A DNA stretch of 64,000 nt, taken from assembly GCA_027625915.1 (NCBI GenBank), contig JANTQA010000016.1, positions 1,617,001-1,681,000 on the forward strand. Reading direction: 5' to 3'. The position numbers and the translations under genes are program-made. Below the pieces are notes generated by a model. It made no database searches, was not told where the DNA came from, and saw only the letters and a list, made by a program, of their open reading frames with translations. The DNA comes from Anaeramoeba flamelloides. Its lineage: Eukaryota; Metamonada; Anaeramoebidae. Of this stretch, positions 47,261-61,929 are shown piece by piece (position 1 is the first letter of the stretch; every line of letters begins with the position of its first letter).

Positions 47261-47872
47261 ATGATGTAATTGAAATAAAGAAAATCAGAAGTTAGGTGTA
47301 TTATTCTAAAAATGTATATGTCCATTTGGGTTCTTATTAGATTCAAAAAATTCAACACGGTTAATGATCAATTTAGGGAATGCTCCGAATTAACTTTTTT
47401 TATTATCAAAAAAAAAACAAAATCTCACTTTTTTAAAATGTAGACTTTTTTTTCCAAACACCCCTTAAAAAGTATCGGTTAACAAAAAAGTAGAGTATTT
47501 TCTTCCTCTCCAGAAAATAACAGACTTCAGGGTTAGTTTTAGATTGACAATTCCTCAAGTTACTAACTTCACACTCATCAAAAATAAAATATAAATCAAA
47601 AGACCTTCTCTGAGAAATATGGTAGAGCTCAAAAAGTGAAGAATGTTTTGTTGTAAAAACATTTAAAAGATCAACAAAAGAAAAATATAAATACAAAGAT
47701 CTTTTTGGATTTATTTTTTTTATTCAATCTCCTAAAAAAAAAAAATTCTTTCAAATTTATTTTTTTAAAATTTTTTTTTTTAGAGTTTCTTTCTTCTACT
47801 ATTTAAATCCTTGAAAAAGAAAATTTACCTGGTTCGTTCACTTTTTTTGGGTAAAAATCTTTAAAAACAAAA

Positions 47873-51999
<4,127 letters not shown>

Positions 52000-53261
52000 T
52001 TATAGTAAAATAAAAACATCATTATAAATTTTAAAAAGTTAATTTTTTTTAAAGATTTTTTTTTTAATTGCAAAAACTTACAATAAATAACCAAATAATT
52101 GATTTTTGTTTTTTAATTAGCTTTCTTAACGTTTTAATATTGAAAAAAATATTGAACACATTTTTAAATCTTTTTTGAGATTTATAAAATTTTTTTAAAA
52201 TAATTCAACAAAACAATACTCGTAAATTCACACTTTTTTTATTTTATATTGAAGGTCAATGTTTAACCTGAATAATCAAGAGTATCATTGAATAATGCGA
52301 ATAAATTTTTTCATTGATTTTACAAATTGAACTTTTCCAAAAATCCAAACCATGAGACCACTCCACTAAGAACTACATGTGAAATTTGGATTACGTTGAG
52401 TTATTATGTTATTTTTTTTTCTCTTCTCAAAAAAAGAATTTTCATTATGAAGAAATTGGAAATAAAAATTAAAACTATAATATTCTCGTTTCAAAAACAA
52501 CAATAGACAATATATATATATAAATATATAAAACTGGATCTACAAATGGAAATTTTAAAAGAAAATAACTTAAAGGTTTTTTCAGTTATAAGAACAAATC
52601 TTTACCTTTCAAACTTGTAAAAGTAACTCAAAACAATATTTAGAACAGCTAGAGGAATTATTTTATGTTTTATTTCTATGAAAATTATGAAAAATTCAAA
52701 ATTAAATTTTTCAAAGTATTTATGAAAAAGGTAAAATTGTTGAGAAAATTGGAAATTTAATATTTTTTCTCAAAAGAAATTCTCAATATGTAAATATAAC
52801 TGAGATAAAAGAACTCTTTCAAGAATCTTTTTATGGAACAGCTATACCATTTTAGCTTGATATAATTCTTAAATGGAATTGGATTAACGCCTGCGAAAAA
52901 AAATTGGAAAATTTCCAACTTTTAACTTCATAAAACCATTGTGCTTTTCAATCAATATCAAAATACCTTAAACTTGAAGTCTGTAAATGGAGAACTACTA
53001 ACTTTACCTATAATGATCAAAAAATTTAAAAAAAAAATTTATATATTTGTTACTCTTTATCGTTCAAATAGAGTTAGAAACGGATTTTATTCTCTAGAAA
53101 AAAGTAAATAAACGGTTGTTCAAAAAAAGTATTTGAGTTAGAAAAAACTGTAAATTCATTTTTTTCACATATTTTTTTTAATGAACAAATTTTTTTATTA
53201 TTTCCAACCAACAAAATAAAAAAACATTTTGTCGAACCTTATTTATAAAAACAAATAAAAA
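52000..53261. other. Spacer between the two helicase genes
   Basis: The 1.26-kb AT-rich spacer separates two genes on the same strand and contains the 3' end of the first and promoter of the second. No gene, intron-like structure or known repeat family was seen. Confidence 0.6.
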
Positions 53262-56200
53262 ATGTTTCATGATTTTCATTCTGGGTTTAATAAACAAATA
53301 CGCCTTCACTCAACAACCACTTCTGTATCATCACCATTCCGAAATCAAAATGGTATAAATGTGCCTCTTAATCAAAAGTATAACAGCACACAACAAAGAA
53401 TCTCAAAAAGGTACGATGATCACCAACACCTACAGCCAAACTACGGTTTTTCACAAAATTTGCCAAACAAACAAATTCCAAAGAACAATCTGAATCTTCC
53501 TAACCAACCAAAAAGGAACACAACCGTCCACCAACAAATTTATCGAAATATGAATGTACAAAAACAAAATCGCACAAACACATACCCACAAACACTACAG
53601 CAAAACTATAATCAATTAAGTCAACAAAATACTTTTCAGTTGAACCAAGCACAAGAAATATTTCACCCCTTTTCGGATAAGACGAAAAGGAATTCAAACA
53701 GCCAATATAGCCGATCTAAAAAGAATGTCAAAAATTTCCAAAATTACCACCAATCCCAAGAGAAACAGCAAAGAACCATCCCAACTTACCATAATTTTCA
53801 TAGCAATAACCAAAGACAAAACCAGAGCTTTAATCAGAATATGAGCCAAACCGTAAATTATAACCAATCTCAAAATCAAGATCCAATCACAAGTGATCAA
53901 AACTTTTTCCAAAAGAAAATGGAAAAAGAAAAAGAAAAAGAAAAACAAAACCAAAGAGGAAATCAAAGACAAATCCAAAATCCAAATCAAAGACATAGCC
54001 ACTATCAAAACCAAACAAAAAAAAACCCATTCGACAAACAGTACTTTTATTCAAGAAATAGCACCTCTTCTTCTTTTAATAAAAAAGAAAACGAAAAAGA
54101 AAAAGAAAAAGAAAAAGAAAAAGAAAAGCACTTACCAAAATTGTCATATTCAAAAGGTGTGTTTTCGACTATTTTTGATCCAAATTCAAATCAAAATAAT
54201 GTACAAAGGGAACACGAAGAACGATCTTTAAAGCAAATTCAAAAAGAGGTTTTATTTCCCAGGCAAGAAAGCCATTATGACGTGTCTCAGTTCCCAAAAT
54301 TTGATCACGATTTTGGGAAAACATGGGTATATCCAACAAATTATCCTGTTCGAGATTACCAACTCAACATTAGTCATGCTTCCCTGTACAGCAACACGTT
54401 GGTTGTTTTGCCAACTGGCCTGGGTAAAACGTTAATAGCAGCTGTTGTGTTGATCAATTATTACCGGTGGTACCCCGAAGGGAAGATCATCTTTATGGCG
54501 CCAACAAAGCCCCTGGTTACGCAGCAGATCGAGGCCATTTTCAAAACTGTTGGCATTGCCTCCGAGTACACATGCGAAATCACTGGCCAAATAGTGGCCA
54601 AAAGGCGGAGGGTGCTCTGGCAAAATAAACGAGTCTTTTACGGCACGCCACAAACCGTTTATAATGATCTGCGGAATGGCATTTGCCCAGCTGAAAAAAT
54701 TGTCTGCTTAATCTTCGACGAAGCGCATAAGGCTACCGGCAACTACGCCTACTGTAATACAATTAAGGAAGTTTTGAAAAAGAACAATCGGTTTCGGGTG
54801 CTTGCCTTATCTGCGACACCCGGAACAACATTCGACCAAATCCAGAATGTTATTGGGAATCTGTTGATTGCCAAATTGGAGGCGAGGTTTGATGACAAGA
54901 AGACCAATTGCCTCGATATTTCTGGTTACCAACAGAAAAAAAAAATTCAAGTTATTACCGTGTCTAATGAGCATTCCGAAGAGCTCAAGTTGGTCCAAAA
55001 TATATTTAGTCCATTTTTAAAACAGATTTTGGAAATACTGTGCGATTATAAAGTGTTCATGATTAGTAATCCCGATCATACTTCAAAAGGAAGGATCTTT
55101 GAGGATTATAAAAAATTTAAAAATTCCAAGGCAAATATGCAGGGGCAAATGTTTAGTCAAACGGATTATAGCAAAATTATTAACACCTTTATTTTGGCGA
55201 TTAGCTTATTCCATGGCTATAAGTTGTTACTTGAATATGGCATGAAGCCGTTTTATCAATTTCTACTTGACAAATATGAGAATATTGACAACTGTAGCAC
55301 GGCTTCCAAAAGGTCATTTAAAAAGTCTTCGGTTTATAAGGATTTGATGTCAATGTTGCCTCAAATATTAGAAAAATCCGCGCAGGGGCATCCAAAATTA
55401 AAGGCAATTAAGAAGGTTGTTTCAAAGCATTTTCAAGAACACAAGAACACTGAGACTAAAGTAATGATCTTTTCTGCCTTTCGATCAAGTGTAATTGATA
55501 TTACAAAATCGATAAGTGAATTGCCCTTAGTGAAAGTGATGCCCTTTATTGGGCAGGGATCAACTAGGAATCAAAGGGGGTACACCCAAAACGAGCAAAA
55601 GTTAATAATTGAAAAGTTTAAACAGGGTGGGTATAACACCCTAGTGGCCACCTCAATTGGCGAAGAGGGGCTGGACATCGGCGAAATCGATTTGATCATT
55701 TGCTATGACATGCAATCAAACCCGAAAAGAACCGTGCAAAGATTTGGTCGGACTGGAAGGAAAAGAAAGGGGGAAATTGTGGTTTTGTTAACGAAGGGCA
55801 GAGAAGAACAAATTTATAAAAGAAATCAAAGACAAAAAATTTATATACAGCGACAATTGTCAAATCCAAATAAATTTATTTTCTATGACAAAAATCCGAG
55901 AATGGTGCCTAAGACATTAAAACCCAAACTTGAAAAAAAAAAATTTGATATAAATTCTTGTAATATTTTTATCCCAAGTGTTGATTTTGAATTGCAGTTA
56001 AATAAAGATGGGGTTTTTTTTTTAAAACAGAAAAAAAATAATAATAATAATAACATTTTTAATTCCAAAAAAAATAATAAAGACATCTTTTTGTCAAGAA
56101 CAGAGCAACAATATTTTAATAATACTTATTCTTTGTCATCTCATGAATTTGTTCCGAAATTGTCATTATCAAAATCTTTTAAAAATCAAAAATTTATTTC

Positions 56201-56825
56201 TCCCATTTTTAATTTTGGGCATTCAAAAAAAACTTTCTTATTAATGGAAAAATTGAAATTGATCGATGAAATTAATTATAAACAAAATTTTTCGGATCTG
56301 GAAGATTCTGAGAATAAAGTGAGATCTGAAATCAGTATTAACAAAAACAATTATCATGATGGTGGTGGTGATGATTCTGATCAAGAAGATGAATCTGATG
56401 AAGATTTTTATGATATAAAAGAAGAACAGGAAGAAGAAGAAGATGATGATGATTATGATGGTGGTGGTGGTTACATTAGTGATAATGGTGTAAATGTAGA
56501 TTTTGGTGGGGGTGATGACAGGATAAAGGAGCTTGTGGATAAAAGGGTATATGAAATTGGATGTGAGAATGAAACGGAATCAAGAGAGTTGGGGAGGTTA
56601 AATAAAGAAAAAATTCAACAGGGCAATAGATTGAAATTAGAAATGGAAATAGGAAATAGAGAAAAGAATGATCGTATTATAAATGAAAATAATAAAAATA
56701 ATTATCAATTTTTTCAATCTGAAAATGGTCAAGAATATTGGCTAGTTTCAAATAAGTTTGATAAATTAGTTAAATCATCAAACAACATTATTTTTGTTTT
56801 TCATTGTTCTCTCAAAAGCTTTTAA
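53262..56825 (+). CDS. FANCM: FANCM/Mph1-type SF2 DNA helicase
   Basis: A 1187-residue frame. Residues 1-330 are Asn/Gln-rich with Lys-Glu repeats. The helicase core follows: RDYQLNISHASLYSNTLVVL, Walker A LPTGLGKT (383-390), FMAPTKPLVTQQIEA (411-425), DEAH (486-489), LALSATPG (514-521), FANCM-type insert domain 560-730, and the C-terminal lobe with KVMIFSAFRSS, LVATSIGEEGLDIGEIDLII (795-814) and QRFGRTGRKRKGE (826-838). PTKPLV, IGEEGLDIGEVDLI and QRxGRTGRxRxG are hallmarks of FANCM, Mph1 and Hef. These enzymes remodel replication forks and D-loops. No ERCC4 nuclease domain is visible. The tail is acidic and Asn-rich. The ATG at 53262 is the first in the frame. The 3' end may be truncated by the neighbouring transposon (see findings). 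Confidence 0.92.
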   Translation: MFHDFHSGFNKQIRLHSTTTSVSSPFRNQNGINVPLNQKYNSTQQRISKRYDDHQHLQPNYGFSQNLPNKQIPKNNLNLPNQPKRNTTVHQQIYRNMNVQKQNRTNTYPQTLQQNYNQLSQQNTFQLNQAQEIFHPFSDKTKRNSNSQYSRSKKNVKNFQNYHQSQEKQQRTIPTYHNFHSNNQRQNQSFNQNMSQTVNYNQSQNQDPITSDQNFFQKKMEKEKEKEKQNQRGNQRQIQNPNQRHSHYQNQTKKNPFDKQYFYSRNSTSSSFNKKENEKEKEKEKEKEKHLPKLSYSKGVFSTIFDPNSNQNNVQREHEERSLKQIQKEVLFPRQESHYDVSQFPKFDHDFGKTWVYPTNYPVRDYQLNISHASLYSNTLVVLPTGLGKTLIAAVVLINYYRWYPEGKIIFMAPTKPLVTQQIEAIFKTVGIASEYTCEITGQIVAKRRRVLWQNKRVFYGTPQTVYNDLRNGICPAEKIVCLIFDEAHKATGNYAYCNTIKEVLKKNNRFRVLALSATPGTTFDQIQNVIGNLLIAKLEARFDDKKTNCLDISGYQQKKKIQVITVSNEHSEELKLVQNIFSPFLKQILEILCDYKVFMISNPDHTSKGRIFEDYKKFKNSKANMQGQMFSQTDYSKIINTFILAISLFHGYKLLLEYGMKPFYQFLLDKYENIDNCSTASKRSFKKSSVYKDLMSMLPQILEKSAQGHPKLKAIKKVVSKHFQEHKNTETKVMIFSAFRSSVIDITKSISELPLVKVMPFIGQGSTRNQRGYTQNEQKLIIEKFKQGGYNTLVATSIGEEGLDIGEIDLIICYDMQSNPKRTVQRFGRTGRKRKGEIVVLLTKGREEQIYKRNQRQKIYIQRQLSNPNKFIFYDKNPRMVPKTLKPKLEKKKFDINSCNIFIPSVDFELQLNKDGVFFLKQKKNNNNNNIFNSKKNNKDIFLSRTEQQYFNNTYSLSSHEFVPKLSLSKSFKNQKFISPIFNFGHSKKTFLLMEKLKLIDEINYKQNFSDLEDSENKVRSEISINKNNYHDGGGDDSDQEDESDEDFYDIKEEQEEEEDDDDYDGGGGYISDNGVNVDFGGGDDRIKELVDKRVYEIGCENETESRELGRLNKEKIQQGNRLKLEMEIGNREKNDRIINENNKNNYQFFQSENGQEYWLVSNKFDKLVKSSNNIIFVFHCSLKSF

Positions 56826-57144
56826 TCATTTTAATTGGCTATTTTTTTTTTTTAAAGTGTTTGAAAAGTGGAAATTTTAATTTTATTAGAACGTTATGAA
56901 ATTTTAGAAAATTTATTTTATTAATGTTGTTTTTTTTGGACTTTAATATCACCAAAGAATCGATTTTCAGTGGCAACACTGCTAAGTTGAACTTGGGAGG
57001 GGGGTCGGTTCGATTCCCCGAAAGAATCCAATTTTTTCGGTATTAGTTCAGTATTTTTTTTTGATTTTTTTTTGAAAAATAAAGCATAAAAATTATAAAA
57101 CTAAAAGTATAAAAGTACAAAAAAAATGAAAATATATATGATTT
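56826..57144. other. Spacer with transfer-RNA-like B box
   Basis: The FANCM-like 3' flank. A patch rich in G+C at 56967-57030 stands out in AT-rich DNA and contains GGTTCGATTCC (57008-57018). Confidence 0.5.
56967..57030 (+). ncRNA. Possible tRNA-derived relic (Pol III B box)
   Basis: GGTTCGATTCC at 57008-57018 is an exact match to the RNA polymerase III B-box/T-loop consensus. About 35 bp upstream is TGGCAACACTG, a poor A-box candidate, and CAGTGGCAACACTG folds into a 5-bp hairpin. A full cloverleaf cannot be drawn: the T stem is mismatched and no 5' acceptor strand pairs with GAAAGAATCC. The block is framed by similar sequences, AAAGAATCGATTTT and AAAGAATCCAATTTT. It is best seen as a decayed tRNA-derived sequence or SINE head, or chance. 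Confidence 0.2.
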
Positions 57145-59019
57145 TTATTTTTCTAATTGTTTTCTTTTTCTTGAAAATTTTATTTTTTTTTTAACTTTTA
57201 TTTTTTTTATATACTCATTAGGACAGAAATTTATTTTATTTTTTTTTTGATATATAAAATATTTACTAATAAAATCACTATCGTTTGATAGGTTTTTACA
57301 AAGTATATTATTAAAATTATAAATAATTTGATGAATTTGTCTTACCCCTTTCATTCCTGAATACAATAATTCTTCATTCTGATAAGTATTTAATTTTTTA
57401 AGATTAAATGAAATTGTTTTTTTGGTAATATTTTGTGCAAAAGTACAATATTCGTCAACAGAAAACAAACAGTTCCCCATTTTTTTTAGCTTTTTTTTCT
57501 TTCTTTTTTAATACTCCAAAATGACCATCACATTCATTAGCTGCATGACAAGCTATAAAAAAATTCTGAATAATACGAATTCCGATATTATTTGATAAGT
57601 TATAAAAATAATTGAAAGTTTTATGATTTTTTAAAATGTTGTCCATTATCTGACCAAAAATAAATTTTTGAATAATTTTTAAAAATGCCTAAATTGAATA
57701 AATATTCAAATGATGATTTAACATAATTATAATCTTGGGAAATATGAGAAGAAATAAAATCATAATATTCATATTGGAGTTTCTCTTCCTTATTTTTTGT
57801 TATTTTACAAATACATAAGTCTGAGATTTTATTATTTTCTTTTTTAATACCACTTGGTGGATAAAAGGCCCCGAAATCAAAAACAAAAATTACTTCATTT
57901 AATTTTAAGTCATTTTTATTATCAATATAAGAACTTCGTTGAGTATTAATTTCTTGTAAATGAATTTCATAATTTTCAATTTTTTTTTGGATGAAATTTG
58001 AATTCTTCAGTATTTTTATCATTATTATTTGAAATAAATTTCTTCGAGATTTTATTTTGTTCACATATATTACAATTTGTGGCATCATAGCATCTTAAAT
58101 ACGAATACTGTTTAACTTCCTTTGGTTTATATTTTAAATATGTGTTATTACATCGTTTTTGAAAACCATTTTTTAATCATTTTTTCTTGAATTTGTTGAC
58201 ATATCTTTTTATCAGATTGGGTTTGATGTCTTCTTGTTACAAAAATTCTTTTTTTTTTTTTTTATTTGGTTGATTTCTTTATTCAATTCCATTCCTTTCT
58301 TTTTTATTTGAATCCTTCTCATGAATGATAGAATTCATATTATATACTAGAATTCGATTATCTTGATTAAATTCATTCAATCCACAACAAGCATCAATGC
58401 AAGCTGAACCAGTTCCACCACCATATCCTTCGTCGTCATCTTCATCACCATCACCATCGTTCTTAGCATTATTGTCATCATCATCATCGTCGTCATCATC
58501 ATTGTTGTCATCATCTTCTACTGCATCCTCATATTGACCATTCCATACTTGTTTATAATCGCCTGACTTGCATGTACATAACTCCAACCAAGTTTGAATA
58601 ATCAACATTATTTCTTCGTTGCTTAATTTATTGCGTGTGTTTTTTAAAAAATAACTTGTTGAAAACAAAATATCACCTTCCTTTTCCATATTCAAATGCC
58701 TTTTAATTGTTTGCACTGTAACACCCAAAGCACTGGAATATTCTTTGAAATTGTTTTTGATATTAAAGCATTGTAGTTCCCGAATTATTTTATGTATGAT
58801 TGCACTTCGATATTTATTATTTTTTTTTAATCCTAGCAAAAACACACGTAATGCATTGACAATATTACCATGAATTTCTTTTTCTTTTTTTATTTTTTGA
58901 ATTTCTTTTTCTTTTTTTTCAACTTTCTTTTTTTCTTTTTTAAAATTATTCTTAATTTCTTTTAGATTCTCGCCATACTTTTTCTTATGATAATAATTCC
59001 AATTGATTTTTTTTTCCAA
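57145..59019 (-). pseudogene. Broken DDE-type transposase gene
   Basis: Reading on the minus strand, in order: a basic coiled N-terminal region then helical DNA-binding-like segment (59019-58279: IHKIIRELQCFNIKN, YSSALGVTVQTIKRHL, an HTH) with an Asp-rich tract; a Cys-containing segment CYDATNCNICEQNK near 58090; a block with IFVFDFGAFYPPSG, DLCICKI, YYDFISSHISQDY and KIYFWSDNGQHF (58088-57621); then FIACHAANECDGHFGVLKK (57646-57455); and a tail (57480-57145). Asp in VFDFGAF, SDNGQHF and ECDGHFG are candidate catalytic residues of an RNase-H-fold transposase. The coding line changes frame at least three times, the last two at A-runs near 57628 and 57485, so the gene is broken unless these are sequence errors. 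Family not identified; a DNA transposon is the most likely class. Confidence 0.6.
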
Positions 59020-59169
59020 TGTTGTTTTTTTTTCTTTTTCAAATTTTCGATTTATTTTTTTTTTTTAAAAAAAAGAAATGTAAATAAAAAAACATTTAAA
59101 ACAATTTAAAAGAAATTTTAAGTTTGCTATTTTGAAAGAGTTTGTTATAATTATTTTATTTCAAATTAA

Positions 59170-59360
59170 ATAAACCTTGATCTGAATTGGTCCCGTACCT
59201 TTTTTTCTATTCTCCAAATAACAGCGATTGCAAATTTTCTTTGATTCTGAATATGCATGATGTAATTTTAATACGATAGTTTCAGGTCGTTTTCTACCAT
59301 ATTTTTTGTATCCATTTACCACAACAACAACAAGTTTTTTCCAAATAAATTTTCTTTTTT
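59170..59360 (-). pseudogene. Zinc-finger-like N-terminal piece of the transposase
   Basis: The minus strand gives TCCCCGK in one frame and, after a one-base shift, NGYKKYGRKRPETIVLKLHH and SESKKICNRCYLENRKK. Together this looks like a CxxC ... CxxC zinc-binding domain of the kind found at the start of many transposases. It lies just upstream of the HTH region in the same orientation. Link to the transposase is inferred from position and strand. Confidence 0.35.
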
Positions 59361-59488
59361 TTTTTTTTTGTTCATCTTGTTACTTATAAAAATTCCAAAA
59401 TAATAAATTTACTAAATTAGATAAAAAGACCAAAAAATAAAAAAGTAATAAAAATAACTATATTAAATCAAAATATAAGGTTAGTTGA
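59361..59488. other. Spacer between transposase and acidic ORF
   Basis: A very AT-rich segment in which one end of the transposon should lie. I could not find inverted repeats matching the other side (56826-57144), so the borders of the element are unresolved. Confidence 0.4.
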
Positions 59489-60670
59489 AACTTTATTTAT
59501 ATTATAAAGGTTCAATTTAATTATATTAATAAGTTATTAAACTTATTTGAAAATAGCCATTCAGAAATATATAATTTTCAAAATAATAAAAACAATCATT
59601 CCAAAGCTATTAACCAACAACAATTATATTTAAAAAAGATTGAAAAAAACTCAAAGGTAATCTTAACAAATTTTGATCATATAATAATTTCATCAGAATC
59701 AAATAGTGAAAATGAATTTGTTGATAAGGGTACAGGAAAAAGAGTTTCTAGAAAAATTCCAAAAAAAAAACCTAATGCTTTCGATTCTTCAGAGCGTTTA
59801 GATAATAGGGAAAATGATAAGGAAAGGAACTTGAAAGATGTGATGAACAGAAAGAAGAATGGGGGGGTGGAATTGAAAAAAAAATTAAAAAAGAAACAGA
59901 AGAAGAAAAGGAAAAAGAAAAAGAAAAAGGAAAGGAAAAAGAAAGTAAAAGTGACATGGAAAGGGACAACGAAAGAGAATGTGAAAGGTGGATCAAAAAA
60001 GAAAAAGAAAAGGGGGGAAGGGGAGGAGGAACATAGGATGGAAGTAAATAAAACCGTTAAAGCTAGAGAAAATGAGAAAAATGAAAATGATCTCGGGAAT
60101 CGAAATAAAAAAATCAAAAATAAAAATGATTATAATAAAATTTCAAATTTAAAAAAAACACAAAATATTGAAGAAATTATTGTATTTAATAATCGAGATA
60201 CGGAGAGAAAAAGAAAATCTAGTGAAATTATTTCAGATAATAAAAAGAAAAAAAGTAATAATAATACATACAAATCAAGTAGGTTAAAAAATGAATCACC
60301 AAGGAAAAGACATACAATTGAGGTAAACCTTTTAAGTACTTCAAATGAATTAAGTGGGGATTTTACTGATATTACTGAAACAGAAGAAGATTTTGATTGG
60401 TCTGAAATGATAGCTCCAAATAATAAAGAAGACAATGACGAAACTTATTATTCTTATGACGATGATGATGACGACTACAACAATGGCGATGATGATGATG
60501 ATGATGATGATGATGAGAATCATTCTAATAAAGCAACTAATTATTTTAGTAATGATGATTCAATGGAAGGCGAAGATATTTATTCAACTGATTCTGAAGA
60601 GGAAGAGGATACTGAGTTATTAAAACAAATGCTGGGTCGTTTTATTGTATCTTCCTCTGAAGATGATTAA
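59489..60670 (+). CDS. Lys-rich then Asp/Glu-rich protein, 5' end unresolved
   Basis: An open frame of 393 codons running from just after TGA at 59486-59488 to TAA at 60668-60670. There is no ATG until 59843, inside the Lys-rich block, so either the gene begins there or this is a downstream exon. Sequence before that ATG looks coding (IISSESNSENEFVDKGTGKR, RKIPKKKPNAFDSS). Then come a strongly basic block (59860-59960), mixed polar sequence with RKRHTIEVNLLST, the motif EEDFDWSEMIAP, long Asp runs, and the ending ELLKQMLGRFIVSSSEDD. No known domain. The DFDW motif closely resembles one near the C-terminus of the UvrD-like helicase. It could be a nuclear, DNA-repair-related tail. Confidence 0.5.
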   Translation, partial: NFIYIIKVQFNYINKLLNLFENSHSEIYNFQNNKNNHSKAINQQQLYLKKIEKNSKVILTNFDHIIISSESNSENEFVDKGTGKRVSRKIPKKKPNAFDSSERLDNRENDKERNLKDVMNRKKNGGVELKKKLKKKQKKKRKKKKKKERKKKVKVTWKGTTKENVKGGSKKKKKRGEGEEEHRMEVNKTVKARENEKNENDLGNRNKKIKNKNDYNKISNLKKTQNIEEIIVFNNRDTERKRKSSEIISDNKKKKSNNNTYKSSRLKNESPRKRHTIEVNLLSTSNELSGDFTDITETEEDFDWSEMIAPNNKEDNDETYYSYDDDDDDYNNGDDDDDDDDDENHSNKATNYFSNDDSMEGEDIYSTDSEEEEDTELLKQMLGRFIVSSSEDD

Positions 60671-61227
60671 TTAACTTTTACTTTTTATTAATTTATAATC
60701 TCTCCTTTTTTATATTCTTGTTTTTTTTTAAAAAAAGAAAAAAATCTAATATTATAAAAAAAATATTCATTACCATTAAAAATTATTTATTATGTATATT
60801 AATAACATATCTTCCAATAGATTAAAACTATGAAAGATATAGTTCTTTTGTAAAAACAAATAATAATCATGTATTTTAATTTTATTTTTTTTTTTTTTCT
60901 AATTTGTAAAAATAGTCACTAATTATTTGCCAATGTGATCCAGTATTTTTGTTACTTAAAAAAAAACTATTTTTCTTTTTTTATTGGGTATTGGCTTGTG
61001 GTATATTACATTTAAATTCTCCAATCAAATTTGTCAAATCTTATCTAAGTTGTTGTGTTAAAAGAGAAATCGAATTTTTAGGCCTGGAGATAGACTAAAG
61101 GGGATGTACTAGTTTCAGTAAATTATAGGTATAATATTTTAAATTTTTATGATTGATTTGGTGATTGAATTATAAGAGAAGTAGACTTCCGAGTTTTCTT
61201 AATTAAGATATATATATATAAATAAAC

Positions 61228-61929
61228 TTTGTTTCCGTCAAAGGTGTCCAACATTTTTTTCAAATATCAATTATTTTATATAATTGACCTTTGAAGAACA
61301 AATAAGAAATAAGTAGAATAATAAACATCAAAGAATTGTTGATACCCATCTGAAATAAAACTAATTAATCCATATATTTTCTTAAAAATTGAAAAACTCA
61401 ATTTCATACTGGGATTCTTTGAGAAAAACAAAAATGCTAGTATTTATCTCCTGCTAGTATTTGAATAATAAATAGGAAACAATTTTCACTCTTTTTACAT
61501 ACTTTTATTTTAGAAACCAAGCCCCCAAACGAATTAGGTTGGGATTTGTGGTCTCTATTTGAAAAAGGAAAAGAAAATGAAGTGAAAATTTTTCACATTT
61601 ATTATTCAAAACTTATGATCAAAGATTGAATAAAATTACAATAGAAATCAATATGGTTTCTCAACAATTATTTAGGCAGTTTCAATAACCTTAGAATAAC
61701 ATGTTTTTACCAAATGACTATTATTCTTGCAATAAAAAAATTATTTGCAACTGAATTAGGTTTAAAAAAAAAATCGAAAAAAGAAAAAGAAAAATATACA
61801 AAAATGTGAAAAAAAGATTTCAGTTTTGAAATTTTCCAAAATTAAAATTTTTTCTTCTAAAATCCATGCAAACCCTTTAAAAACATATAATTCGCGGTTT
61901 ATAACTGGTTATCTTTGACTGGGAAATGG
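61228..61929 (+). mobile_element. Family C element holding a family D insertion
   Basis: The left end is GTTTCCGTCAAAGGTGTCC, followed by TATAATTGACCTTTGAAGAA and AATAAGAAATAAGTAGAATA as in the 13-kb copy. The right end GACTGGGAAATGG is the imperfect inverse of the left. Removing 61456-61614 gives a length near 540 bp, as in the 13-kb copy. Confidence 0.65.
61456..61614. mobile_element. Family D element, complete nested copy
   Basis: The inverted ends GTATTTGAATAATAAATAGG and CATTTATTATTCAAAACT, then AATTTTCACT and AGTGAAAATT, bracket about 90 bp, with TA on both sides. Its right half matches the partial copies at 16550-16654 and 42005-42110. Confidence 0.65.

Larger units (their letters stand above)
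41421..47872. other. 6.4-kb divergent spacer, repeat-rich
   Basis: This lies between the divergent RasGAP and helicase genes, so both promoters are inside it. It holds a family D piece (42005-42110), family E (43020-43160 and 47100-47260), three family B hairpins (43631-44621) and family F (44623-45205). The minus-strand frame at 47433-47696 is slightly protein-like but has no recognisable motif. Confidence 0.6.

Noticed and set aside
47433-47696. Minus-strand frame of 87 codons upstream of the UvrD-like gene
   Set aside because: Composition is mildly protein-like, but no family is recognised and it begins in an AT-rich region without gene context.
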